Source: Cryptomeria japonica (lineage: Eukaryota > Streptophyta > Pinopsida > Cupressales > Cupressaceae). Taken from it: a stretch of 64,000 nt of DNA. Below the pieces are notes generated by a model that was not told the DNA's origin, ran no database searches, and worked only from the letters and a program-made list of their open reading frames with translations. Location: NCBI RefSeq assembly GCF_030272615.1, contig NC_081410.1, positions 253,689,533-253,753,532 on the forward strand, written 5' to 3'. Each line of letters begins with the position of its first letter. Position 1 is the stretch's first letter. Below are positions 13,043-24,260 of this stretch, in pieces. The position numbers were made by a program, and so were the translations under genes.

Positions 13043-13990
13043 ATTGAAAAGAATAACACATGGACATTGGTTCCCCAAGCTAAAAACAAAAATGTAATTG
13101 GAACTAAATGGGTATTCAGAAATAAACTTAATGAAGATGGTAAGGTAATCACAAACAAAGCAAGCTTAGTGTGTAAGGGATATTCACAGAAAGAAGGAAT
13201 TGATTATAATGAAACCTTTGCACCAGTAGCTAGAATTGAGGCAATCAAATTATTCTTATCTTTTGCAGCACACAAGAACTATAAAGTATATCAAATGGAT
13301 GTTAAATGTGCATTTCTGAATGGTGATCTTGAAGAGGAAGTTTACATTGAACAACCTAATGGATTTTCTTTGACAGATGACAAAGATATGGTTTGCAGGT
13401 TAAGGAAAGCTTTATATGGATTGAAGCAAGCTCTTAGAGCTTGGTATGCAATATTGGACAAATATATTTTGAAGCTTGGTTACACTAAAGGTAATGCTGC
13501 CAACAACTTATACTACAATGTGACTAATGATGACATCTTGGTTATAGAAGTTTTTGTTGATGATATCATTTTTGGAGGAGAAGATGGATTGTGTAAAGAC
13601 TTTTCTAATAAGATGCAGGAAGAATTTGAAATGTCTACAATTGGAGAGATTATTTTTAGGACTGCAAATTTTATAGACTGATAAAGGTATATTCATAAAT
13701 CAATCAAAGTACTTGAAGGAATTACTTAAGAAATTTGGCATGGGAAACTCTAAACCAGTAAGTACACCTATGACTACAACTAATAAACTATCATTGAAGG
13801 ATGAATCAACACCTGTTAATCTGACAAGATACAAATCTATGATAGGAGGTTTACTGTATTTGACATAAACAAGACTTGATATTATGAATGCAATATGTAT
13901 TGTTTCAAGATTTCAGAGTAATCCTAAGGAAAATCATGAATCAATAGTAAAAAGGATTTTCCAGTACCTACAAGGCACAACAAATCTTGG
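13043..13990 (+). pseudogene. Reverse transcriptase of copia C1
   Basis: Copia RT (RVT_2 type). It starts in NNTWTLVPQ and runs through [48 protein letters not shown] and [13 protein letters not shown] to the catalytic box [10 protein letters not shown] near 13555 (FVDD in place of YVDD; the same in C2). Near 13655 the frame shifts; the expected continuation (LGLQI...[14 protein letters not shown]) follows in another frame, then NSKPVSTPM and MIGGLLYLT with a stop in the latter. Converts element RNA to DNA in intact relatives. Confidence 0.92.
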
Positions 13991-14495
13991 CTTATGGTAT
14001 CCTAAAGATGAAAATTTTGATTTATGTGCATACACATGCAAATTGGGTAGGAGATGTAGATGACAGAGCACCATCGATGGAGCATTTTTTCTTGGTAGCA
14101 AACTAATTTCATGGTTGAGCAAGAAACAAAGTTGTACATCTTTATCAACAATAGAATCAGAATATGTTGCAGCAGCAACTAATTGTACATAGGTATTATG
14201 GATTAAGAAAATGTTGAAGGACATAAAGCTAAAATGCAAAGAACCTATAATCATTTACTGTGATAATATGGCAGCAATTGATATATCAAAGAACCTAGTA
14301 TTTCACTCTAAAACTAAACATGTTTCTATCAAATTCAATTTTCTAAAAGAGAATGTTGAAGCAAAAGAAGTGAAATTGGTTTATGTGAATACTAAAAAGA
14401 AAATTGCAGATATCTTTACTAAGCCTTTGCCTAAGGAAACTTTTGAATATCTAAGAGATAGGCTTGGATTTATACTCTCATCGGTAGAAATTTAG
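13991..14495 (+). pseudogene. RNase H of copia C1
   Basis: C-terminal RNase H of the copia polyprotein. It contains DGAFFLGSKLISWLSKKQ, the STIESEYVAA active-site region, a stop near 14190, then IIYCDNMAAIDISKN and the usual copia end LADIFTKPLP-like (IADIFTKPLPKETFEYLR). The first metal-binding Asp region (near 14020-14060) is frameshifted relative to C2, which keeps DANWVGDVDD. It ends at TAG 14493-14495, as C2 ends at its TAG. Confidence 0.88.
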
Positions 14496-14874
14496 ACAGT
14501 TGGAGCATGGCATTAGATTGACAAAATTAACAAATAAATCTTTTTTCTGGCTTTGAGGAAGGAGAGCTACTTCTCAAGGGGAGTAGATTGAATAAATTTG
14601 GTTATAGCAATTGGTATTTGTAACAAGTTCTATGAATTGATTGTATTTGGTTTTGTATTGCTTTGGCATTTGATGTCAAAGGGGGAAAGATATCTATGGA
14701 GAAACACATTATCTTTTGGGGAGAGATTATTCATTGGGGAGATATTGTTACTCTCTGTATCTATATTCTAATGATCTCTTTGGGAGATTGTTGGTTTTTG
14801 GTTTTTGACATTTCTGCTTTAGCACTTAGATGGTTTTTCCATCTTGTGTTGCCATTAATGCCAAAGGGGGAGAT
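14496..14874 (+). other. C1 3' region with polypurine tract
   Basis: Non-coding stretch after the polyprotein. It carries repeated 'aaaggggga' blocks (near 14679 and 14863). The last, AAAGGGGGAGAT at 14863-14874, abuts the 3' LTR and is the polypurine tract that primes plus-strand DNA. C2 and E have the equivalent tract. Confidence 0.85.
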
Positions 14875-15913
14875 TGTTGGTATTATGGATGTGTTGCATT
14901 GGTTTTTTCATTGATGTCAACACTTGTCAACACTTGGAGATCTTTGGTTATGTTCACCGGCATGTTCAGTGACTTATGCACAGTCACCGGTATCTGGTTC
15001 ACCGATAGGTTATATTGTTCACTGGCATTGAGGATGATCTGTCATCATCTGGAGATTACTTGGTTATGTCTAAGACATTGTTTGGACACTTGGTTTGGGT
15101 GATTTGATTATTGGTACAATCAAATTTGCATATTTGTTGTTATCGGCAAATAGGTCTAGGTTATGGACCGACAAGCATTATCTATTCTAGATCAGCATGA
15201 CATGTTATAGAGATGATTTGTTATTATTGTAAATGCATTGAGCTGACATCATGCATCACATATTGATTCATTGAAATATCTTAGTGAGCTGACCTACACA
15301 TTTGGTCTTAGGTTTTGGTATTTATGTAAGATCTCATTTGTGAGATTATATAGAAGTAAGGTAGTGAAAAAGGATTGTAATAAGGTATATGCAAATATAA
15401 GAAGAGCTATACATGCAGACATCATTTGAAGATTAAAGGAAGGTATGAGGAAGACAAGAAGAGATTAATCGGCACTAAATCCAACATATGAAGATGCTAT
15501 TTTGATCAGTACATTATCATTGGATTTAACCATCCAATTGTAGTCAGTGTAACTCCCATTTTGTGATTGAGCAGTGAGCTCTAGGCAGTTGGCTTTTCTA
15601 TATGTGCAAACCCCATTTGTACACACATACTATCTACAATAGTATCATCTGATTGTGGGTAAGGTTTCCCACTGTGGTTTTTCCCCTTACAGGGTTTCCA
15701 CGTACAAATAACTATGTTATGTGTTGTGTATGTTATTTGTCTTTCTGTTTCATGCATTAAACTTTACTGGTATTGCAATTAACTGTTAAACTGTCTACCA
15801 GTATTAAAGTTTGGTTTACTAGTATTATGCACTAAGTTTGGTTAAGTTATATTTGGTTGAAATTAATAGAATTGATTCACTCCCCCCCTCTCAGTTGCTT
15901 CCGGGTCCTAACA
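14875..15913 (+). repeat. 3' LTR of copia C1
   Basis: Direct copy of 9274-10327, slightly shorter. TGTTGGTATT at the start and CCTAACA at the end, followed at once by the GGTAG duplication and the resumed gag of B. Confidence 0.95.
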
Positions 15914-15918
15914 GGTAG

Positions 15919-16600
15919 TTGACTATGAGTGGTGTTTTCCTTGCAACTAGCCACATAACCAATCTAAATGCTTCAATGGCATGTTAAATCAAGCATTGAT
16001 GGTGCAAAACAATGTTGTTCCAATAAATCAGTCTCAGGAAGTTAATAAACAACAATCTGCACCCATGGAACAAGGTAGTCTTGATGTTACTTTGATGAAT
16101 TGGCAAGGTGAGGAGTTTTGTGGGGTTAATCAGCCTCAAAATCAGTCATATATCCCTGTAGCAGCCAACACAAGATCCAAGAAAAGGGATATTGACATGG
16201 GGCAACAGACTGATAAGAATAATAATCAGCCTTTCTCAAGTACCCAAGCTTAGGCAGGGTCTTTCTCCAGTCAAAATACACAGATTCTTCAGAGATCATA
16301 GCCTATGGTAAATAAAGATCAGCCAAAAAGCCAACCTCAACCAGCACAAGTGCAAAAGGACATTGTCATTACTAAGGGACTACAGATGGTTAGTATGACT
16401 AATTTTAATATTTTGGATCAGTTGAAGAAAACTCATGTTAGCGTGTCAATGTGGGATTCACTAGCTCTACTTGGGAAAAAATATTTGTTACATGATGCTT
16501 TGTCCAACATTTCCTTGAATGCCCAACCATCTAATCAACAAGCTTCAAAGGTCGTTCTTACCAACAAGCCTCAACAGAAGAGTTAACAATAGTCTTAGCA
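15919..16600 (+). pseudogene. gag of gypsy B, downstream part
   Basis: Continues the B gag frame after C1. It opens with a zinc-knuckle-like pattern (Cys-x2-Cys ... His-x4-Cys, around 15941-15980, with one stop). A long Gln/Asn/Ser-rich low-complexity linker follows (ANTRSKKRDIDMGQQTDK; QPKSQPQPAQVQKD), with stops near 16250, 16300 and 16586, leading into protease in the same frame. No catalytic function; it would join nucleocapsid to protease. Confidence 0.75.
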
Positions 16601-17235
16601 GTCCAAGGTAAACAAACCACCTCCCTTTTATGTCACTCTAATCATTGGGAAACACCTAGTGCATAACTGCATGATAGATTCAGGTGCAAGTAGCTCAGTC
16701 ATGCCCAAGCAGTTGGTTGACCAGTTAGGTTTGACTTATAAGCCATTGAATAAGTGTGTAGTGCAATTAGATGGGACTACTATAAATACTGTAGGATTCA
16801 TTTAAAATTTGAGTCTAACACTCCATGTTTGCCCCAATTTTTCTATTCTGCAAGATGTATATGTGATAGACTTGCCACCCTACTTTGCAATTTGCTTATC
16901 AAGAGACTTTATAGCCAAATTAGGGGGTTATTTGTCATCTGACTGGTCACATATATTTTTCAGGACTAGGTATGGAACTAAAGTTACTATTAAATTAGAA
17001 GTTTTAGCTAATGGTCATATAGAACCCTATGTCCCTAGTGATGTCAATGCCAATTTGACCATTCATGAGCAAGATGACCAACTCATTCCGTGTGATCCAA
17101 ACACCCCTATTGATGACATTCCTGAAATTATTCTAGATGAATGGGTAGCTGAGAATCTTGAGGAAGATCCTTTTAAAAATATGGATGAGGTAAACCTTGG
17201 AGTCTATATGTTTCATGAACAAGGTTTTGTTGTCC
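16601..17235 (+). pseudogene. Aspartic protease of gypsy B
   Basis: Retropepsin-type protease in the gag frame: FYVTLIIGKHLVHNCM, then the active site MIDSGASSSVMP (catalytic Asp at about 16677), a hydrophobic strand NFSILQDVYVIDLPPYF, and FIAKLGG. One stop (TAA near 16803) interrupts the domain. A long acidic linker (HEQDDQLIPCD ... DEWVAENLEEDP) leads to the extra RNase H. The protease would mature the B polyprotein. Confidence 0.85.
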
Positions 17236-17700
17236 CAAACTTGATGAAGATGTTGGACAACAAGATAATAAACATCAAAATGATCTTTGGAAGCTCTATT
17301 TTTATGGGTCAAGAAGTAAAAATGGTGCTAGTGGTGGTTGTATGTTGATTTCCCCTATTAATGATAAGTATTATGCAGCTTTCAAGTTTTCTTTTAGTTG
17401 CACCAATAATACAGCTGAGTATGAGGCCTTAATTCATGGTCTACAATGGGCAAAGAAGAGAGGAATCAACTGTTTGCAGGTTTATGGAGATGGTGAATTG
17501 GTTGTCAACCAAGTAGGAGGTCTCCATACCACTAAGAATGATCTTTTAAAGTTATAAACAGAGGGTATGGGATCTTATTGAAGATTTCCAAGCTTTCAAT
17601 CTGCTGTCTATTCCTAGAAATCTTAATAAGCATGTTGATAGACTTGCTGCAATAGGAGCACATTATGATATTCCAAGTGATGTCAGCAATATTAATGAAC
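17236..17700 (+). pseudogene. Additional RNase H (archaeal-like type) upstream of RT in gypsy B
   Basis: An RNase H fold distinct from the RT-linked one. Visible pieces: LWKLYFYGSRSKNGASGG (the first catalytic position, normally Asp in a Phe-Asp-Gly context, is Tyr; 17303-17305), NTAEYEALIHGLQWAKK with the catalytic Glu, VYGDGELVVNQVGG with the second Asp, and IPRNLNKHVDRLAAIGAHY with the last Asp. Frameshifts lie near 17235 and 17550. This pattern is that of the 'aRH' domain known from the Tat/Ogre lineage of plant Ty3/gypsy elements, where it usually lies between RT-RNase H and integrase. Here it lies between protease and RT, and the usual RNase H is also present after RT. Confidence 0.82.
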
Positions 17701-18969
17701 ATCAATATGTAAAAGTGATTGTTAGGTCTTCCATTCCTAACAATGCTAATCATTGGCAAGTTTTTGATAGTGTTCAGCAGATTATTAACTTTTTGAGGGA
17801 AGAGCCAGAGTTTTCAAATACCAACCAAGAGAAGCTTAAGCAATAGTATGATGATCACGTCATACAGCTGAAAACAAACAAGCTACCTAAGGGTTTGGTC
17901 ACATTGGAGTCAATTTTCAATGATGATGATCAAGTGAGAAAAGAAAAATCTAGCTTGCAAATCAAGGAGGAACATTATGAAAATGTTGAGATTTTCAAGG
18001 ATAAGATGTTAAAGCTTTGCAAGGTGTGTACTTTAGAGGAAAGGCATGCACTTGTTTTACTATGCCAAGAGTTTAGTGACATTTTTTCTTGGCAATATTT
18101 TGATTTAAAAGGCTTTCACCCTAGTATTGCCCAACATACCATAGAGCTTGAGCCAAATGCTAAACCTGTGGGGCAAAAACAAAGGCCTCTTAATCCAAAG
18201 CTTGAGCCCCTTATGGTCAAAGAACTTAATAAACTCATTGAGAGCAACATCATTTTTCCTATTAAACACACCTCTTGGGTGTTAAACCTTGTCCCAGTTA
18301 GGAAAAAGAATGGTGAAATCAGCCTTTGTGTTGATTTTTGAGATCTCAATAGAGCCTCTTTGAAGGATAGATATCCACTTCCCTCTATGGAGCAGATTCT
18401 GCAAGTTGTTGCAGGTTCTGAGAAATTCTCCTTGCTAGATGGTTTTTCAAGTTATAACCAAATGTTAGTAAAGAGGAAGATCAATTTTAAAACAACATTT
18501 ACAACTAAATGGGGCAATATGGTATATAAAAAAGATGTCATTTGGTTTGTCAAATGTTGGTGCCACTTTTCAACATGCTATGGATATGGCATTTCATGGT
18601 TTGATATATAAATTTGTACTTGTTTATTTGGATGATATCACTATTTATTCCAGAATGTCAGTTGAACACCTAGCTCACCTAAAGAAATTTTTTGAGAGGT
18701 GCAAAGAGTATGGTATATCTCTTAACCCAAAGAAATGTGTGTTTTCTGTTCATGAGGGTAAGCTTATGGGCTATGTGGTGTCCAAAGAGGGTATTACTAT
18801 TGATCCAAAGAGGGTAAGTGCTATTATTTCCTTACATCTACCAGCACACAAGAAGGGCTTGCAAAGATTCTTGGGTAGGATTAATTTTGTTAGGAGGTTT
18901 ATTCCAGATATTGCAGAATTATTAAAACCTCTAACTTCTATGTTGAAAAAGGATATTCCCTTTAGCTGA
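17701..18969 (+). pseudogene. Reverse transcriptase of gypsy B
   Basis: After a linker, Ty3/gypsy RT (RVT_1) begins near 18110: HTIELEPNAKPVGQKQRP, SWVLNLVPVRKKNGE, CVDF then a TGA in place of an expected Arg (18339-18341), LKDRYPLPSMEQIL, FSLLDGFSSYNQ. A frameshift occurs near 18530. In the new frame follow MSFGLSNVGATFQHAMD and the catalytic box FVLVYLDDITIYS (YLDD near 18630), then FERCKEYGISLNPKKC and the thumb LQRFLGRINFVRRFIPDI. The catalytic Asp pair is present, but stop and frameshift abolish function. Confidence 0.93.
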
Positions 18970-19512
18970 TCTAAGGATGTGAGGAGGAGTTTTGACCTTA
19001 TAAAAGAGGCACTTGCAGTTGCTCCTACTTTGCTAAACCCAAATTTCTTTAAAGACTTTATTTTGTATGCTTATGTCAGTATTGACAGCATCTCAGCTAT
19101 GTTGGTTCAATAAAATGAGCATGGTTTGGAGCAGCCTTTGGCCTTTTTTAGTCAAGGCCTTAAGGATTATGAGGAGAAATATTCTTTTGTTGAAAAACAT
19201 GTTCTTGCTGTTGTTAGGAGTTTGAAAAGGTTTAAGTATATGTTGTCTAACAATAGGATTAAGTTGATGGTTACTCACCCCTTGGTTAAAGAGTTTTTGC
19301 TCAGCAAAGACTTAAATGATAAGAGGATTGGTTGGGTGACTAAGGTGATGGAATTTGATGTTGATATTAAGGTCACCAACCTAGTCAAAGGTAAGGAACT
19401 ATTTGAGAAGCTTGTTGATCACACAAACAATAGTGAATATGATGAGGAGAAGGTTGTTTTAGCCCTCCAAAATGAAGAACATGTAGCTGTTCATGTTCCT
19501 CCTACTAGCTAG
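18970..19512 (+). pseudogene. RNase H (RT-linked) of gypsy B
   Basis: Continuation of the RT frame after a TGA near 18967: WSKD-type connection, DFILYAYVSIDSISAMLVQ, a TAA near 19111, then EQPLAFFSQGLKDYEEKYS, the helix FVEKHVLAVVRSLKRFKYML, and HPLVKEFLLSKDLNDKRIGW. This is the usual gypsy RNase H that degrades RNA in the RNA-DNA hybrid. Its presence shows that the domain at 17236-17700 is additional, not a displaced copy of this one. Confidence 0.85.
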
Positions 19513-20818
19513 GTACAAGAAATGACTCATTTCTTGCTGACCGGTGAGTGTCCTCATGGATTGAGTAGGTCAAAGAAGGTATTATAAACTTCAATCCATT
19601 ACCTATGTACTCTTGAATGGATTTCTATTTAGAAAGGATTTTCATGGTGTATTATTGAGGTGCATAGATGTTGATCAGGTTGATAAGGTATTGCATGAGT
19701 TTCATGAAGGATCAACAGGAAGACACTTTTCAGCAAGAGCTATAGCTCTGAAAGTTATGAAAGGAGGCTATTATTGGCCTAATTTGTTCAGAGATACACA
19801 TTCTTGGGTTTGAAAGTGTAAATAATGTGCCATGTTTGCAGGAAAAGAGAGGTTGGCAGCGCTGCCATTGCAACCTATTCAAGTAGAACAACCCTTTATG
19901 AAGTGGGGTTTGGATTTCACTAGAGTCATAAATCCACCTTCAAGTGCTGGCCACAAGTGGGTGCTCATAGCCACTGATTATTTTACTAAGTGGAATGAGG
20001 TTGTAGCACTAAAGGAAGCAAACGAGACAGCTATTTTGAACTTTTATGATGAGTTGATAACTAGATTTGGTGTCCCTGAATCTATAGTTTTAGATAATGC
20101 TCTTTCTTTTGCAGGGAGCCAAATATCTGATTGGGCAGTAAAGAATGGTGTTTATCTCAATACCTCATCTAACTATTACCCTTAGGGAAATGGACAAGCT
20201 AAGTCAACAAATAAGAATCTTCTTAGAATCATCAAAAGGACCATGGAAGGAAATCAACGAGCTTGGCATACCAAGCTTAAATCAGCCTTATGGGTTGATA
20301 GAATCACACCAAAGAGGTCCACTGGAATGTATCCATACATTCTTGTGTATGGTAAAGAAGAAAGGTTGCCTATTTCACTTGATTTTCCACCCCTTGTTCT
20401 ATCTAACCAGCTAGATATGATTGAAGAAGAGCCTATGACAACAACATTGGCTCAGCTGATTGAGCTAGAGGAAGTTAGAAATGAGGCAATGAGGAAAATT
20501 GAGCATCACCATGCTCAAATGAAAAGATCTTTTGATAAGAGGGATTCTCTTAGAGTGTTCAAGGAAGGTGATATTGTTCTGAAATGGGATGAATTCAAGA
20601 GCAGGCCAGACAAGCTTACAAAGTTTGATGCTTTTTGGAGTGGGCCTTACATGATTTCAGAGTGCAAGCAGCACAATACCTTCCAACTATCTAAGTTGGA
20701 TGGTAAAGTTGAACCTATCCCAGTTAATGGGATTCACCTCAAGCATTTCTTTTTAGGTATGCCTAAAATTTGTACATATTTTAGTTTTTCTAGTGGTAAT
20801 AAGTGCTTTGCACAATAG
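19513..20818 (+). pseudogene. Integrase of gypsy B
   Basis: Zinc-binding region with His-x3-His (LHEFHEGSTGRHF, near 19690) and GGYYWPNL, then a Cys-x2-Cys stretch broken by two stops near 19813 and 19826. The core follows: FMKWGLDFTRVI (first Asp), ESIVLDNALSF (second Asp, near 20095), YYP-stop-GNGQAKSTNK where the catalytic Glu has become Lys (GAG/GAA to AAG, near 20200). The C-terminal part has RSFDKRDSLRVFKEGDIVLKW and FDAFWSGPYMI, a GPY/F-type module. No chromodomain is visible before the TAG at 20816. Integration would be blocked. Confidence 0.92.
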
Positions 20819-21279
20819 GTCAGTTTGTAGTTTTGTTTTCCCGAATTGCCTAGTGCACAGTTCAGAAGGAGTAATCAGAGTCATACTGTTGCAATCCATA
20901 GAATCTATAAAAGAGAGGTGCCCATCATATGAAACAAGGAATATGTTTATCCCCTCTCACACACAAAAGGCATCTCCCTCATATAGCTGCAATAAATTGT
21001 TGTAGTGCTTCAGAAGTGTTTTGTTGTTTTGTCCTGTCCTAATCTGTCAACACACATGCCTAATTCATGATAGTAAGGTGTTAAGCTCACTGCCATAAAC
21101 CACACACCTATACTCAATGGATTAGGATAGGTTTTTTAGAGGAAAGAGAGTTTTTGCAGTCATGTGTGATGTGTTGTTTCATTTTTCTATCAGTCTCAGT
21201 GACTATGTGCCCAATGGAATGCATAAGGCAGTTGGTCAAAATGTTTAGCAGGCAAACATATGGCAAATGTCACCAAAAA
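20819..21279 (+). other. B 3' untranslated region
   Basis: 460 bases between integrase stop and 3' LTR. I see no open frame of note and no convincing polypurine tract next to the LTR; the bases before it read ACCAAAAA. Confidence 0.6.
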
Positions 21280-24260
21280 TGTTACCTATTTTTGCTACAA
21301 GCTCAATATGCCTCAGAAGGAGAAATAAGTGCTAAGTATGAAAATAATACATTTTTTTTGTCTACCTTGTTTGCTTCATGTGCAGACACAGGGAAAATAA
21401 TTTTTTGTTCATTGAATTATAGAATGTGGGGTAAAATGTGGCTCCCATGAGGGTTGAGCCTAGCATGCTGAGGGAGATGGGTGTTTCTTTGTATTTTTTT
21501 GAATTTTTGCCCCATTCGGCAAGACTTACCCCAATGACCCAATGGAAAGGCCCAGGCATAGTCCATTTATCCCACATTGTTCGTGTGGAGGAAATTTATT
21601 GCACTTATATGCAAGGCCGCATACATCCATAGTTTCAAATCTTAAGGGCTTTTGGCAAGTTGCAACTTAGCATTGGTGGGACCCCCACATGCGCATGCAT
21701 CTCAAAGCGACCAAATTAATAGGCAAGCAGGTTGCAAAAGATCTGATGGCCATTTCTATACCACTATGTGAAAGTGCTTGACTATTACTCTTTGCAACTT
21801 AGCGACTGGTGAGGTGGCACCCAGGTGGATCATGTGGAAAAAGATGGGTTGACACATGGTGACACCTTGGCATAAAAGAGAGCCACTTTGAGAGACTAAG
21901 GACCAAGCAGATCAAGGTAGATCAATGGTGATCAAGAAAGATTTGATGGTTGTCGCTATGTCGCGATGGAAAGATAATCACCAAATACTCCCCGCAACTT
22001 TGCGACAAAGCACGTGCCAAAAAGGGAAAGTTAAAGCTCGAGATGATTATTGAGATCCAATGGTAGATCAAGGAAGATCAGATGATGGAGTGACATTTCG
22101 GGGCAATCCTTGACTATCGTTGTACCGTGGTTGTGAAGTGCCTAGAACGAATACCCTCATGATAGGTGGTAGGTCAGGTGGTGCCGAGGTGGACTCTGAG
22201 AAAATCACGTGGTGACACACGACAGGTGGCATGTCATCAAAGTGAATTTTGAACAAACCTTGGCCATGATAGATCTCTAAATGGTTTCACCAAATGCATT
22301 GGTTTCATCAAAATAAGAGGTATCGATGAAATTGGAGTTTCAATGAGACATGAAAATTGTTCGCTGAGGGAGTAGTTTGGCCGAAAGAATGATATCCAAC
22401 AGAACCACTAGTGACATGGTAGTCTAGGTGGATCCGCAAGCAGGCCATAGGCTGATGCATAGTAGGCTTGATAGATAGGTGGTGCCCAGGTGGATCTCAT
22501 GAGCAAATCAGGGGGTGCCACAACATGTAGTAGAGGGGAGTAGATCAGTCAGGATTAATAAGAAAACAATTCAGAAAGATCAACGGTGATCAATAAAGAT
22601 CCAATAGTCGTCGCTATACCACTACAAAAAAAATCTTGCTAGTTATCTCCACAACTTGGTGACAAAGCACATGCGGAAAAGGTGAGTGCTCAGGTGAGAT
22701 AAGGGTCATGCAAGTTCGAGAAGATCTAACAGTCATCGCTATACCACGAGATGAAGATGCTTGATAGTTATCCCTTGTGACATAGCGACTAGCGACATGG
22801 TAGTTGAGGTGGCCATCCAGGTGGGCTTAGAATGAATTAGGATGTGCCACGTGGTAGAGTGTAGAAGAAGAACCAAGGTGAGCCTAGGAAGAAGTGGGTC
22901 TGGTCTAATGTGTTGAGGTGTTTAGGTGGAGCCTAGGTGGTGACCACGGACAAGTTAGATTGTAACACGTGGCAAGGATCTGCAGACAAATGACTCAAAA
23001 GTGGGCCCATTTTGAAGGTTAAAGAGATGGTTAAAAATTGAACAGGTTCCTAAAGATTCGAGGGCTATCGCTATACCGTAATGAAAAGGTGTCTGAATGT
23101 TAATCCTCGCAACATAGCGACTGATGACATGGTGGTTAAGGTAGCATCCAGTTGGATCCAAAAGTGAGTCAGGATGTGCCATGTAGAGGAGCATGAAAAG
23201 TTGTCATCAGTCATTGGAAGTCAGCATTTGGACCACACCATCAGCTATCGGTACAACATGTTTAGGAGCTACACCAAAAATCTGATGGAACAATATATTG
23301 TTGGGACTGCGCCATCAGATATCTGTGGGAATGTTTTGATGCTATGCCAATAACTTGATAAGAAGGTGTGCGAGTTGTAAACTCTCTGTAGATGAGTGAC
23401 TCAGTCTAGGTAAACTTAGCAAGAAATGACAAGTCAGCAGTTTTGGAGGAGTTTATCTCCGAGTTAAGTCCTTGATTTTGAGGAAAGGCTTAGAATTGAT
23501 GACAGCTGATCCATCTTGGAGTTTTGCAAGCTTTTGTATAAGTGATTGTTTTTCACTCTTTCTCAAGGGGGTTTTGGAGTTGAGACCTGTTCAGTAGCAA
23601 AGATCTTTGCTCTTGTAACTCATTTTTTTTATGAATTTTTTCAGATTTTCATGAGCATTATTCAGACTTTGTAATGAGAAGTACTCCTTGTTTTTAATAA
23701 ACAACTGAATCCTTCTCTTATTTTTTGTGGTTCTAAATGTTGTTGTGAATATTTTTAGATGAATTATTTGTGATTACTATCAAGTAATTCTTCATTTAAT
23801 CTCTATTCCTTCAATTTTTAGTGCATGGTTAAACATACTATAGTGCATATCAGTGTTTAAGTTATACTTTTTGGTAAATGAAGTTGTGGGAACTATCTTT
23901 TTTCTCCTTCACAAAAATATCAAAAAGACTGAACTTTTCACATGAGGCGTTTATGCAAAGTATGCAATCTAGAGTTGTGAGTGTTTTAGTTTCTTTATTG
24001 GATTCTTGTGAGTTCCTTATCATTGCAAGTCATGTTTCAATCATTGGTGGATCGCCTAGCAGTAGTTAATTTTTAGTCTTATGCATATCCTTCTTCCGTT
24101 TTCTCAGAATTTCAAGTTAGTATTAGGTGATCAAATAGGAAGCCGACCTATAATCTGGAGGTCTTCTCTCATAATAGGATACCCACAACTTGAGAGTAGT
24201 CCAATGTGTCACTGGATTGCAGGATTTTCAAGCTTGCATTGGGTGCAAATCTATGTGACA
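21280..24260 (+). repeat. 3' LTR of gypsy B
   Basis: Direct copy of 4932-7921 with many transitions and a few small indels. It ends CTATGTGACA, followed by the resumed A(-) LTR (GAGCATTTCCC). Confidence 0.92.

Larger units (their letters stand above)
9274..15913 (+). mobile_element. C1: Ty1/copia retrotransposon inserted in B gag
   Basis: The LTRs 9274-10327 and 14875-15913 begin TGTTGGTATTATGG and end CCTAACA. A perfect 5-bp duplication GGTAG flanks the element (9269-9273, 15914-15918). The interior has gag, protease, integrase, RT and RNase H in copia order (integrase before RT). About seven stop codons plus a frameshift in RT make it inactive. It belongs to the same family as the minus-strand C2 at 56590-63282, with strong protein-level similarity throughout. 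Being exactly bounded inside B, it is younger than B. Confidence 0.96.
4932..24260 (+). mobile_element. B: Ty3/gypsy retrotransposon, interrupted by copia C1
   Basis: The two direct LTRs (4932-7921 and 21280-24260, about 2.98 kb each, TGTTACC...GTGACA) bracket gag, protease, an extra RNase H, RT, RNase H and integrase, in that order. Without C1 the element is about 12.7 kb. The left flank (...TCCAATA) and right flank (GAGCATTTCCC) join up exactly as in the uninterrupted A(-) LTRs at 30481 and 36651, which proves the insertion. The target duplication is poor (ATAGT versus ATAAG). The LTRs differ from each other at many positions, mostly transitions, so the insertion is old. Many stops and frameshifts are present, and one catalytic residue is lost in each of the integrase and the extra RNase H. 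Confidence 0.92.
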
